A DNA stretch of 64,000 nucleotides from Actinomucor elegans (lineage: Eukaryota > Mucoromycota > Mucoromycetes > Mucorales > Mucoraceae). Below, one piece after another: positions 22,621 through 33,604 of this stretch. Positions within the stretch are counted from its first letter, which is position 1; every line of letters starts with the position of its first letter. The position numbers were made by a program, and so were the translations under genes. The stretch is from assembly GCA_026027325.1 (NCBI GenBank), contig JAMSLZ010000007.1:992001-1056000 (forward strand), given 5' to 3'. Under the pieces are notes generated by a model. It did no database searches and was not told the origin of the DNA. It was given only the letters and a program-made list of their open reading frames with translations.

Positions 22621-24462
22621 GGTAGTTGAAAGAAGAAGATACAAAAAGATAACACAAGAATTTCTAAATGTCTTTTTGAAAGAAAATGAAAACATTACTT
22701 TATATGGCAACTAATAGTAGCAGCACAATGAAAATAATAGAGAAACCTGTTTTGTCCTGATACGTAAAGGGATCATTGTATGAGCCTATAAGCAAGCCTT
22801 AGTTAAACGCTACTGATCTAAACTGTGGAGCTTCATTGGTATTTAGCAACAAAGTAGAGCTACTATGGTGGCTAATAAACTCAGAAAGGACGACAGAAAA
22901 GGTACAGCACCGGACAAATCCTCGATTTGGGCGACTTGTATTTGCTTAAACTTGGGAAGTGATATGGATAACTCTCAGTTCTAATAACACTGTTGAACAA
23001 GTCATTCATAAATGGAAAAACATAATGTATTATATAATACTTTAGCAATATTTCACGTTAAATTAGTATTGCTACCGAGTAAATACTGTAGTAAATATAC
23101 ATTTTAATTTCTAATATATTTCAATACCATGGCGTTGGATTAAATTAAGTGTTTTTGTTCATATATAATAATCAGACACGATTGGTCTAGAGATTTATAT
23201 ATTAAATCAAATTAGTATGGAATAGTATATTTCTTAGTGCGCAGCTACTAGTCATCAAATGCAATGTCAAGTCTGATTGCACGATGAATCTATTCATCAT
23301 TAGATCCATTTCTTATAAATGATGGTACTGGACTCTTTATTAAGAAAAGGTGATGAAATAATGCCTAGCCAAAGTGAACTGGTCCAATAAACCCACATTC
23401 ATAGAAGAAAGTAATGATCAGGGTGACTAATACATAAGAAAGGTTGAAAGATAAATATATCATATCTACAAATAAATTTGGATTTGCTTCTGGGCGAGTG
23501 TTTTCTAGCCTTTTGATTGCTTTTAATACCTCTACTACTGTAGATTGAGACATGTGTATCTATCGTATGGCCAGAAGTTTCTATGATTATTGTTGACAAA
23601 CTTCGTTTAAAAAGAGTACTTGTATCTTGAACAGAATTTATTCGTGCTTTGATATCTTAGACATATGTAGAATGAACTATGGTTATTGTGATTATCACAT
23701 TTATTTTGGAATTAAGGCGCTACAAATCTTGGGTGTATAAAAGTTTTTGGCCTTTGAAACAAAGTTATTCCTTCTTTTTTACTGAATACATATCAGTTGA
23801 AAGATAATGTAGTTATATTCATCATTTATTAGATATCTAAACATTTAGTTTTTTTCTTTCTGCCGCTCTGTTATGTCAAAGTACCACATTTTAGTGGTGA
23901 AGTTGGAGCTTCGAGATTTTTGGCAAGGTACACTATTCCTCTTTAACAAGTGGGATCGCAATCGACTTTGGATTAACGTCGTATCTGATTAGTAACTGAT
24001 GCTCAAAATAAATCGTTACATGTAGTAAATGATCAGATCTGCTCGACTTCTTTTATTAAATCAAATCATTATCTTGCGTGCATCATTAATTTGCTATTTT
24101 CATTAGCAAGATGCTTGGAGTTTGTTTCATCTTTGGTCTAATAAAATGAAAGTTCAATCCTCGGCAAATACACGACTAATTATAATGCTGAGAATTCTAT
24201 TGTAATGCATGTCTCTAACACGTCAGTTAATAAAATCTTTTTTACTCTCTCAAATTTAAATACAACATGGAACAAGCTTTCTCGCCTATATCAACATAAG
24301 AGAATTACTAAAAATCAAAGGTATTATTCATCCTGATATCAGCTTAGATTCTACACTGGTCAATGTGTAACGACCGATTTCTTCAATGTCACTTAATGAA
24401 GTAAAGCAAGGTTCCTTGTTACTCGATAATATAATAAACCTCTCAAGACTTCAACTGAAATA
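22621..24462. other. Intergenic region
   Basis: About 1.8 kb, AT-rich. The first few hundred bases are the likely promoter of the four-TM gene. One short minus-strand frame (23365-23553) is listed separately. Otherwise nothing recognisable. Confidence 0.45.
23365..23553 (-). CDS. Possible 62-residue single-pass membrane protein
   Basis: Frame starting MSQSTVVEVLKAIKRLENTR with one strongly hydrophobic segment (MIYLSFNLSYVLVTLIITFF) and a short tail. The N-terminal helix and single TM look protein-like, but there is no homology I recognise and no clear TATA box. Could be chance. Confidence 0.22.
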   Translation of the reverse strand: MSQSTVVEVLKAIKRLENTRPEANPNLFVDMIYLSFNLSYVLVTLIITFFYECGFIGPVHFG

Positions 24463-24880
24463 TCACCAGCTTGCATCACCCTGAAAAAAAAAGAGGCATG
24501 CCTCAATAGCTCAATCAAACACGTTTTTCAAAGTCATACCAAGCCAGGAATCTTCGCATTGTCAATTGAATCCACATGTTCTTTTATCTACCAAAGCTGA
24601 ATTATATCATCAATTTTTTTATACCTATGTTTACAGATGCAGCAGGAATATCAACACCTATATCACCTAAAAAAAACGAGATGTTCCATTTGATATTATC
24701 AGTAAATAACAGTTAAGCAAGAAGTGTTAGTAAATTTGCTCGGCTAATATAACCCACAATCGTAATCGACTTCAAATGGTCAGCAAGAAGCATCCATATA
24801 CCAAACTCTTTCGGGATATGTTTGAAAATTAAAAGCATGGAACTCCAAAGCGAAAAGCTTGTTAACAAAAGGCCATTCAT
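24463..24880 (-). CDS. Possible small four-exon gene, unknown product
   Basis: Minus-strand reading from ATG at 24880 gives exons 24880-24754, 24666-24635, 24587-24540 and 24480-24463 with GT-AG borders and matching phases, for a 74-residue product (MNGLLLTSFSLWSSM..., then SITIVGDIGVDIPAAS, then IKEHVDSIDNAKIPGL). The introns are 87, 47 and 59 nt, typical in size for this genome. Downstream on the same strand, 24463-24330, further protein-like words appear (QAGDISVEVLRGLLYY; RYTLTSVESKL) in other frames, so this could instead be a decayed larger gene. Function unknown. Confidence 0.25.
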
Positions 24881-24951
24881 ACCCTATCACATTATATGAT
24901 AATAAAAAGAACTGTATTTACAAATGTTTTTTTAAACTAATATCTTTTTTC

Positions 24952-27186
24952 TTAGGCAGAAGAGGTAGTAGTTTTGCGCTTCTTACTTTTATGGCCCGAG
25001 TCCTGATCTACTGTGGTATCTCTGATTTTTTTTGATTTTGTGGCTTTCACCTTGGTATCATTTGGTATACGGTTTTCTTTGCTTGAGTGATCCGCTATCG
25101 GGTTATAAACGATATAATTTATCTTTGGGTAATCGCAGGTCTATCAATTATATGTTAATTAACGCTATAGTACGTCGACTGTTATCATACCCTGTTAATT
25201 TTAAAGTCGATATAGCCTCCCCAATTGCGTATATCACTAGAAGGGTGAGCATAATAAACCAAGTTGTAACCTTCAAGCGATTCCGGGTCTTTATCCAATG
25301 GGGAGCACCCGTTACAATTCGTAGCACATTCAGTGCAGACATAAACCTCCAGGGCATCACCTTGGTCACTATTCGACTCAATATGCTTGCAGATACCTCT
25401 TTGGAATATGGTTAATAGGCTAAAGCCCATTCCACATTGTTTGCTTACAGTAGAGAGTCTGCCACAATGATTGCACTTGAGTGAATTAAACTTCTTGCCA
25501 TAATGCTTTCTATATCTCTCAATCCGTCTGCACGTTGTAGCCAAATTGGTAGGTTTATCTCTGGGACTATATAATATAGTCAGCTCCAATTCAATTCAGG
25601 CAAGACAATGTACTTACGGTTGCTTTAAAACGTGAGATTCATCAGTAATGTCACAAGTACCATATAGAAGATTGATAGTTTGGACAAATTCAAGATAGGT
25701 CTTTATATAACTACCAAGATGTTCAGGGCTTTGGTGCATTACCATAGAATCGATATGTTTGCAGCTACGGCCCATAGCATAGCAGTCGAGGCATATATCA
25801 TAATCGTCGCATTTATCACAATGATAATAGCGATGAAAGACGTCACTATGGCAAAAATCACATTGAACGGTACAGATTTCACCAGGACCATCAGTAATAA
25901 GTTCTTCGCTACGACTATCATAGAGCTGCTCGGGCAAAAGTACTTTGTATAGATAGAGGTCAATCATAGTTTTTGCGTCCTTGAGGAATACATCAGAACC
26001 ATATTTTAATAATGGACATTGCTTGGCAACCTCTATTAATGACTGCTCGTCCGTGCAAGATAATAGACACGATTTCAGTTGAGAAAGTTGCAAATTCCAG
26101 TTACGAATAGTAAAAGCAACAATGGCTTTACATTTGTAAATTTCTGGACGGCCAATAATGTGATATAGAGGAAGTTGGTCTTCAAAGGCATAGGCCAGAG
26201 TTTGAGGTGTGATCCGGTTCCAAGCAATTTTGATGGAGACACCTTGGTTACGGACTTGGTGGTAGGCGCGACTAGGAACAATAACAAGGTCACCCGGCCT
26301 TTGAACGATAACTTGAACCTTGAGATTACACCTGATTATTTCTTGATGTTCTAACCAAGCGCGATCGCTTTCCATGAAAGAACTTTTGGTTCTAGATTGA
26401 CCATCGGCTTTGTGAGTCTTGGATTGGAGGAATTTACGTTGGAGAAGATTCTTATTTCCACTACTGTTAGGAGCTAGAACAGCTGCTAGTTCGTCACGTT
26501 GTTGATGTTCAATAATGAGCCATTCGGCAAAGCCACCCGGAGAAGCCATTGTCATGATGTTATGACCCATGGTACCACATAAATCGCGATGAATGGGAGT
26601 TCCGGTATCATCTTGACCCAAATAACACATGAGGTTTTCTGCTTTGAAGCGATCAGGTAATGAACCAAAGAGATCAGTGGAACCATGAGGGTGAAGGTAT
26701 TCAGGTAAAAATTCAGTCATCGCAGTCTTGTACGCTGATGGACAGAGGACATCTTTAGCATAGATTTTTTGCACTCTAGTTTTTGTGCCGCTGTAATCAG
26801 ACGATCCACAAACAAGCTTATATCTCTTTTGCAAAGAAGTAACAAAGTCACCAAGCTTGACAGTCTTTTTGTTTTTACCTTGTTCATAGGTCAATTCTAG
26901 TAATGCACAATGTCAAGATCGCGGCTTTTATAAAATAATAATAATAATAAAACCTACCAATATCACCACGGTATTTCTTTAAATTGTCCAAAGTAAAGGC
27001 CTCGTCTTTCCAGCCTGGGGAAGTATTCATATTAGAAACAACTAGTGGTTTACCTTTCTCAACGCAGTGCTTGTTGATGAATTCATGAAGTGTTTCAGCA
27101 GTATAGTCTTTATAATCAATTCTCGCAGCAGCTACATAAGGAAATGGCAAATTTGACTCATCAGATTGTAAAATGGCTCTGCGCAT
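24952..27186 (-). CDS. JmjC-domain protein with ZZ-like zinc finger
   Basis: Probable nuclear Fe(II)/2-oxoglutarate dioxygenase, histone-demethylase-like. Exons 27186-26958, 26896-25618, 25566-25191 and 25140-24952 give 690 residues. The JmjC facial triad appears as H179-R-D181 (TPIHRDLCGT) and His289 (PSRAYHQVRN), so iron binding looks intact. A cysteine-rich finger follows at about residues 418-457 (CDFCHSDVFHRYYHCDKCDD, then CLDCYAMGRSCKH), resembling a ZZ domain. A second Cys cluster lies in exon 3 (CNHCGRL; CTECATNCNGC). The C-terminus is basic (KSKKRKTTT), a likely nuclear localisation signal. The N-terminal 76 residues look like a JmjN/cupin lead-in (KPLVVSNMNTSPGWKDEAFT). Substrate is unknown; the domain pair is the only guide. 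Confidence 0.88.
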
Positions 27187-29189
27187 TTTTTTCTTTGTAT
27201 AAAACGGAGGGATTTCAATAAAGCTATTACGTTTATGTATGTGAGGTTATTAAGTCGCGTCAATAGTAATAAAAAAGTAAGATAAACGAAAGAAAAGGAT
27301 GATAATCAAAGAGAAAGGAAATAAACTTTTTTTTTAAAAAAACACCCCACATTTCCCAATCCAGGCGAGGCGCTGAATTAAAACACCGACTTATTTAAAA
27401 TTGGCGTCGTATGATTGATAATCAGCATAAATGTACATGCTATTATATCACTTGATTACTTATTATATCGCTATAATATAATGCCTATCAATAGAGTATA
27501 TAACCAAAACTGCAGAAAGTTTTTTTTGGGAAGTAATACATCTAACAACATAAGCAAAAGATGACCAAGAAGACAAGCAATAATGGAATAAGGTTTGAAA
27601 GGTATCGTAATGGCCGCATACCTACCATGATACGATAGCTGTAAACAGTGGATGATCTTCCTCTCTTAGTTCTGAATTTATTATTATTATAAAAAGTATG
27701 ACTAAAATGCTTTCTGTAAAGAGCAGTTGAAAAAGCTATTTCTTGGTATATCCATTCTACTAATAGCAACAACGCTTATTACACAACATATAACTAACGA
27801 AGTTTTTGCTCTAGTATGAGGATATCAACTGTATTCTTAATTAAGTTCAAGGCATACATTCTCCTTAAATAAATAATCGACTGACAAAATAACAAGAAGA
27901 TGCTAAATTTTACGAATCATCGATCATCAGTATCAAAACCAAAGTTTTCTCGGAAATTCATTGAAGTAGTAACTACAAACACTATTCCACCCTTTTCACT
28001 TTTACTGAAAGCGATTTCCTTGTTGGTTAATTTTATATTGCAAATTTTAACAATTCACAGAGTATACCATTTTCTTGATCTTGAGCGGCTCCTTCTTTCT
28101 AGGTAAATATACAGCGGTCAATTGTAGGCCAAATCCAGCTGTTATCTGTGCTTAACTGAGACTAAATAAAAGAAAACGTGATTAGACAGCAATCAATTTG
28201 TGAACTCTTTCAAATGCTATCATTGTTTGTTGGGTCATTGTTTTTTGATCTACAAAAGGTAACCAGATCAAGTTAAGCGTTTTGCCACCAAATGTGGCAC
28301 AGGCCTAAGTAATGGGCTACATAAACATGCATGTGAGTGATACAGAGAGTAGAATTACTAAATATAGAATTTGTCAAATGGAACCATCTGATAATTATTT
28401 TTTGATCTAATCTGATAGCCTAGGTGACATGCGTCGGGTTTTGAATAGGCATTGCTATTGTGTATGAAAAAAAATGCGATCTTAACGATACGTTTCTAAA
28501 TTCAAATCCAAGAGAGCTTACGAAAGTGACATGCTCCCTCACTATTTCCATTTCTGCCTTCCAGTTGTAAAATACATTGGAGCTAATGTTAAGCTCAATA
28601 AAGAAGTGTTGATTAGTACTTGTAGGTAATTGTTATAAAACTAGAAAATACTTTCAAAGTCCTTTTAGATGCTTCTAATCCAGCATCTTTTATATGATTT
28701 CTATTCTATTCAATTATTACCAACTTTGTTTGGTATTGAATTATCGTTATTGCTGAGCTACTTCTATGTGTTATTGTTATTATTATTATGTGCCCAGCTT
28801 AAGGTGCCACACAGGACATAAAGTAGACTATTATTCTTATGCTCGTGCAGATAGATTGTCTATATTTACTATAGTACTAGCTAGATCAAATAAATACATT
28901 CAGAGTAAATATATCCAAATGCTTTTTTAAAAAAATCCTTTAACACCGGCATATCTCTTCTATCTTTATAGCCGACACATGAAAAAACATTCCTTTGTCA
29001 TATATTACTAACACGTCCTCTAAGAAAGTCAAGCTTCATTGTACTGCGAACACTGAGCGCTCTAGGCTTGATAATGTACCAACTATTGGCCATTTCGAAT
29101 CTGATATGAAACAAGTAGAGGCATCGCAATCAATTGGTATTTTTTCTCCTCAGTTTACATGATTGTTAAAAAACAGCAGAAAAATAGAC
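27187..29189. other. AT-rich gene desert
   Basis: About 2 kb upstream of the JmjC gene. The first few hundred bases are its presumed promoter. Short AT-rich open frames only; no RNA gene or repeat recognised. Confidence 0.5.
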
Positions 29190-30086
29190 AACATGGATAA
29201 TACTCATCCGTGTTGTAGTACCTCAAGGATAATGTCTGAGACTGATATAGAGGCTTTAGATAGAAGCAATGATACACGCTAACTAATGTCCACTCAGCGA
29301 GTGTATATGATCAAGCTAGAATCAACTGATACTCGCATATCTGGAAGATTATGATCAAATACGTTAGAGAACTAGGTTTTAGATTCTCTATGCTGATCAA
29401 CAAACCCGATTTGACGGCCTGCCGTAAAGTTAAACACTTTTAGTAGACTAAAGTCAAACTGAATTGGTCATTTAAATAATAGAGGTCTGTTATCTAGATT
29501 AATGAGTCAATTTTTCGCTGTTACTAGTAGTGATAGTGCTGGTAGATTAATCTGAAGGGTCGAAGAGAGATATGAGTAGGTAATGTTAAATTTATTCATA
29601 TACAGGGTAAAATATCAGTGATGATTTGGGATTATGTATGAGTTGGAAGATTTTACGTCTATAAAACTAATTAAGGGTATTATGAACGAAGACAAATATG
29701 TCTAGAGCTTATATGATAACTCACTCTTTGGTATTACAGAATTTTGAAAAAATAAAAAGCAGCAGGATTTCATTTGTCAAGAAGATTATACTATCTCATA
29801 CAGGTAAGTGTTATTTCATTTGGTGCAAGAATCGATATTGTATCATAAGCTTCTTTGATTACTGGCCTGTACAAAGCCCTGACTTAAATATAATAAAAAC
29901 ACTTGGCTATATCTAGAAAGAAGGAATGAGAAGAAGAAAAGTTGCTTTATTACTGAGACTTATTTGAAAGCTTATTTAGAAGAATAATGGAAAATTAAGC
30001 CTGAATACTTGAAGATCTTAATTGCAGATATGCCAAATAGATGCAAGGAAATCATAAAGAACAAAAGTGGCAGTATTCACTATTAA
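29190..30086 (+). pseudogene. Decayed Tc1/mariner-type transposase
   Basis: Fragments of a DD34E transposase can be followed in order across three frames. Near 29370-29440 comes LGFRFSMLINKPDLTACRK, matching the post-HTH region where a 'KKPLLTxxHR' word is usual. Near 29607-29640 comes KISVMIW, matching the 'SVMVWG' strand around the catalytic domain. Near 29860-29890 comes DYWPVQSPDLNIIKTL, the family hallmark W-P-x-Q-S-P-D-L-N before the catalytic Glu. The last part, 29980-30086, ends near IADMPNRCKEIIKNKSGSIHY and a stop. Many stops and frameshifts break it, so it is dead. Terminal inverted repeats were not identified. Confidence 0.75.
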
Positions 30087-31944
30087 CCTACCGTTTTTTC
30101 TTTACTCATTATGATTAAGCATCCTCAATAATATCTATATTACATTTGGCATTGACTGAATGACCTTCTATTAATAACCTTTCGGCATCGTTTCGATGAT
30201 ACAAAATAATTTTCTGAATGTATTTTCCAGAAATTCTTAATCGCCATTATACCATCATTACATATGATTGCCTTCTTCTTTGATCATCAAGCTAAAACTT
30301 CGACCTCATGTTTTTATTCCTCGTTGGAATCTTTCATTTAAAATTACGCTTAACTTTGAAGAGAATTAGGATAGTAAAAGCTCTGGCATAAGGCTGATAA
30401 TTAGGACATACCCTGACAAAATATTTGCACATTTATTTACTGGTATATCCGATCAAAAGAATACAATTTTCAGAAAACATAATCGCATAAAGTAGTGTTT
30501 GAAACTCTTTTCTGTTAGTAGCTAATGTGCCCTTTAAATACATGACTCCCTTTTGAATGTTTTAAATTTTATAAAAGTGAGCAGATTAGATATGTGATCT
30601 AGAAGAAATTATAACACTAGAATTATCTTATATCTTTCCACGTTTTCACGTTAGTATCACTAAATAATTATCTCATAGAGCGTCTACATGCTTATGAAGA
30701 AATAATAGCTTTTTCGTTTTCCTGTTGATTTGTAAGGATTTCTTTATTATGGCACTCTGTGAAATATGGACACGAAAAGAATAGCTGTAACCCTTAGATC
30801 AATGTGATGATTTTAATGGACTATCGCTGCTCAATAGTGACCCTTTATCTCGTCTATGATAGGGTTATATTGACATCATGTACCAAGGAGGTTAGTTTAT
30901 TCGGAAGATTGGGCAAATGATTGATCTATTAGTTGCGCTTAAAGAAAGTGTAGTACATAGAGGAGCTGTAGTTTTATGGATGGGATCACGAAACTCTCGA
31001 ATTCTGAAGTTTCGCAAGAATCCGTTACATATACATACATATGAAAAAAAGGATCGAATTCTCTATACAATGCTTTGTCCTTCCTGTTGTAGCATTTTCA
31101 TTTTTAGTTTTCGTTTAAACTTTGAAAGCTGGATATTAATGAAAATAATAAGCCCAACATTTTAGAACTTGCTTTATCGCAAATAATAGTAGATTTATTA
31201 CCCTTATGCGTTGTTTGGTATTGATTTGAGTACCTTTAAATATAAAAATAACCAAAATATTTATTGATTCCCTACTGTATACCCAACGCTATGCAGCCAT
31301 GTTTGTTATTCTTTTGCAGAGTAAAGAGGTATATTTCAATAATAGAAGTTTCGCATCCTTTTTACCCAAAATAACATTTACCAGTTTTCGTTACTTTCTT
31401 TTCTAATAATTATACAACCATAATCAATCCGTTATCACTATTAAGAAAACTTTGGTACAGTAATCTATAATCCTTTACCCATTAAGGGTTCGCTCTTGAT
31501 AATCATAAAAGACGATTTAATTATATTTATTTTGATTTTATCCAACTCCAGTGAATAATGATCTACTGATTCATATATTATGATTGTTGTAATACATCTA
31601 ATTAATATATTATATATCTACCTTATACTTAATTACTTATTATAGTGTAATCTTGCTCTATGCTTGATCATATATCCTTTCTTATAACTAGTTCCAAAAA
31701 ATGAGCGTCATTTTGTCAGGTACACACGGTCTTGATGTGTAACCTTTTTAATTAGTATAAATATCAATTGCATCTTAGAATAATAAAAAGTATCTTTTAT
31801 CTCATATATAATCTTTTGTACACGTTTATTGGAATCGACTATAAAACATATATCTCGGCACACGACAATTTTGCAAACTCATTCAGAGCTAAACAAGAGT
31901 GCGTACGTCTCACGTTAAAAGGGCACAAAACAAAAAAAAATATA
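30087..31944. other. AT-rich gene desert 3' of tRNA-Arg
   Basis: About 1.9 kb. I see no supported gene. A frame at 30917-31165 has no recognisable content. Runs of A at 31931-31939 just beyond the tRNA 3' end supply the minus-strand T-tract for pol III termination. Confidence 0.5.
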
Positions 31945-32017
31945 TGAGGCTACCAGGGGTCGAACCTGGAATCTCCTGATTCGTAGTCAGACGCCTTATC
32001 CATTGGGCCATAGCCCC
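31945..32017 (-). tRNA. tRNA-Arg (anticodon ACG)
   Basis: Complete cloverleaf on the minus strand, no intron. Acceptor arms GGGGCTA and TAGCCTC pair with one G-T; discriminator A. D arm around TGGCCCAATGGATAAGGCG. Anticodon stem TCTGA/TCAGG encloses CTACGAA with anticodon ACG (plus CGT at 31982-31984); the first A would be edited to inosine. T arm CCAGG-TTCGACC-CCTGG. Its 5' flank, to the right on the plus strand, is where the LTR cluster begins about 115 bp away. Confidence 0.96.
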
Positions 32018-32133
32018 TCATATGTTATGTTAAACATAACAAATTACATAACTCATTACAATTTTTTCGCGGAGGACCATCGGAGTTGGAATTATCTGAT
32101 AACTCTCTTTTATTTTTTTGTAAAGCTCATGGT

Positions 32134-32200
32134 TGCGGTAAGATTATGATAAAAGCAGGTAATAAGATCGATTATAGCTTGGTTATAATTTATTCAGCTT
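32134..32200 (-). repeat. LTR fragment, family B (3' end), closest to tRNA-Arg
   Basis: Starts TGCGGTAA and matches the first 67 or so bases of the complete family-B LTR at 39449-39753 (shared words TAAAAGCAGGTA, TCGATTATA, CTTGGTTA, TTTATTCA) with about ten differences. The remainder of that LTR is missing; a short spacer then leads into the family-C LTR at 32209. It lies about 117 bp upstream of the tRNA-Arg 5' end. Confidence 0.75.
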
Positions 32201-32329
32201 GTTGTAAATGTGGTGAAATCCACATATAACGTTCTACATATATATTAAAAAGACGTGGGATTCATTTAATAACTATCCATCAAAAGAGGGAGTTTTGAAT
32301 CACCGCTGAAAATACAATTAATGAAGAAT

Positions 32330-32999
32330 TGTTGTAAACATGACTTGTTCAGTGTCCGTCACCAATCAGGTCAATGTTCGACAATGCTTATACTCAGCTT
32401 GTGCTTTGACAGCTTTGTAACGTCGGTTAAGAGATATATATGGAAATCAATGCTTAGTGCAACTAACCTTCATAAACTATCTATCACCGAACATAAAGTC
32501 GTACTAGAATGGATTACTCTTGTGGTGAAATAGCCACATAATTGAAGTACAGACAGACTAGAGGCCTGTGCGCCCTAGCTGTAGCACATACATACTAAAG
32601 CATCATTGATTACCTTATACAGCGATACAGTCCTTAAACAGAGATACGTCCTTCTTATACTTCTTATATGAACACAAGTAAATAACCTTCAGTCACAATT
32701 CAACGAGTATAAATACAAGCTAGAAAAACTAGTTAGAAATAATTAATCACATTTAAGTTGAATAAACTATAACCAAGTTATAATCGACTTACTATCTGCT
32801 TTTATATTTTAATTTTACCGCAACTCTAAATCCTTGTTAACTCCATGAGCGCAGTCTTTGACTAACTCAATCGTCTATAATATCAAGTTAAATCCGAACT
32901 TCAATTTTGTATAAATAGCCCATCATTTTAATGCTTTAATAAATCAATTCGTTTTTCAGTCTGGTTATTTTTACAGTCTTTATTATATTCGATATAACA
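32330..32999 (+). mobile_element. Solo LTR, family A, split by a family-B LTR
   Basis: Sequences 32330-32520 and 32828-32999 together make about 363 bp of family A, the same LTR as the full-length element at 33187-39300, beginning TGTTGTAAACATG and ending CGATATAACA. It differs from that element's LTRs at a handful of sites (for example AGGTCAATG for AGGTTAATG, GCCCATC for GCTCATC), so it is an older insertion. The flanks AGAAT and GTTCT do not form a target duplication. Confidence 0.88.
32521..32822 (+). mobile_element. Solo LTR, family B, inserted into the family-A solo LTR
   Basis: 302 bp, TGTGGTGAAATAGCCACATA at the start and TTTTACCGCA at the end. It is flanked by an exact 5-bp duplication ACTCT (32516-32520 and 32823-32827). 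Removing the LTR and one ACTCT copy restores the family-A LTR across the junction, proving the order of insertion. A homologous family-B LTR lies at 39449-39753 in the opposite direction. Confidence 0.92.
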
Positions 33000-33046
33000 G
33001 TTCTAACTGATTCACTTGTGCTTTTATATTTAATTTTTTTACCGCA

Positions 33047-33186
33047 TAATCAATATCTTATTTACTAAAATCAGTAATCTGATTACATATACAAGCCTTC
33101 TTATTATTGTTATTACATGAATCTTTAGTCTTTAACTACACTTCGGATTCAACAATAGCCTTCCTATTATGTTCTTCAGTTCAAAG
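33047..33186. other. Spacer between nested LTR group and complete retrotransposon
   Basis: 140 bp without recognised content. It ends in CAAAG (33182-33186), the left target-site copy of the complete element. Confidence 0.6.
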
Positions 33187-33550
33187 TGTTGTAAACATGA
33201 CTTGTTCAGTGTCCGTCACCAATCAGGTTAATGTTCGACAATGCTTATACTCAGCTTGTGCTTTGACAGCTTTGTAACGTCGGTTAAGAGATATATATGG
33301 AAATCAATGCTTAGTGCAACTAACCTTCATAAACTATCTATCACCGAATATAAAGTCGTACTAGAATGGATTACTATAAATCCTTGTTAACTCCATGAGC
33401 GCAGTCTTTGACTAACTCAATCGTCTATAATATCAAGTTAAATCCGAACTTCAATTTTGTATAAATAGCTCATCATTTTAATGCTTTAATAAATCAATTC
33501 GTTTTATCAGTCTGGTTATTTTTACAGTCTTTATTATATTCGATATAACA
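33187..33550 (+). repeat. 5' LTR of the retrotransposon
   Basis: 364 bp, TG...CA ends (TGTTG...ATAACA). It carries TATAAATA at 33460-33467 and AATAAA at 33488-33493, about 21 bp apart, so transcription start and poly(A) signal overlap in a short R region near the right third. Matches the 3' LTR without a visible difference. Confidence 0.95.
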
Positions 33551-33604
33551 TTTTTTTTAACCTTATCTGCTACTTTTTGGTTTATTATACACTTACTACT
33601 CAAT

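Larger units (their letters stand above)
32209..33046 (+). mobile_element. LTR, family C, interrupted by nested LTRs
   Basis: Begins TGTGGTGAAATCCACATATAAC and ends TTTTTTTACCGCA, matching the reverse complement of the complete family-C LTR at 39790-40074. Its 5' part (32209-32329) and 3' part (33000-33046, GTTCTAACTGATTCAC...) are present; the middle, about 120 bp in the other copy, is absent, and a family-A LTR (32330-32999) sits at that point. The flanks GTAAA and TAATC do not match, so no target duplication remains, suggesting deletion or recombination after insertion. Confidence 0.8.

Noticed and set aside
27542..27772. 76-codon minus-strand frame upstream of the JmjC gene
   Set aside because: Hydrophobic end is T-rich chance sequence; no promoter, splice or homology support.
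33551..33600. TGG near 33578 as a tRNA primer binding site
   Set aside because: It is about 28 nt from the LTR end and the following bases are AT-rich without a recognisable tRNA 3'-end complement.
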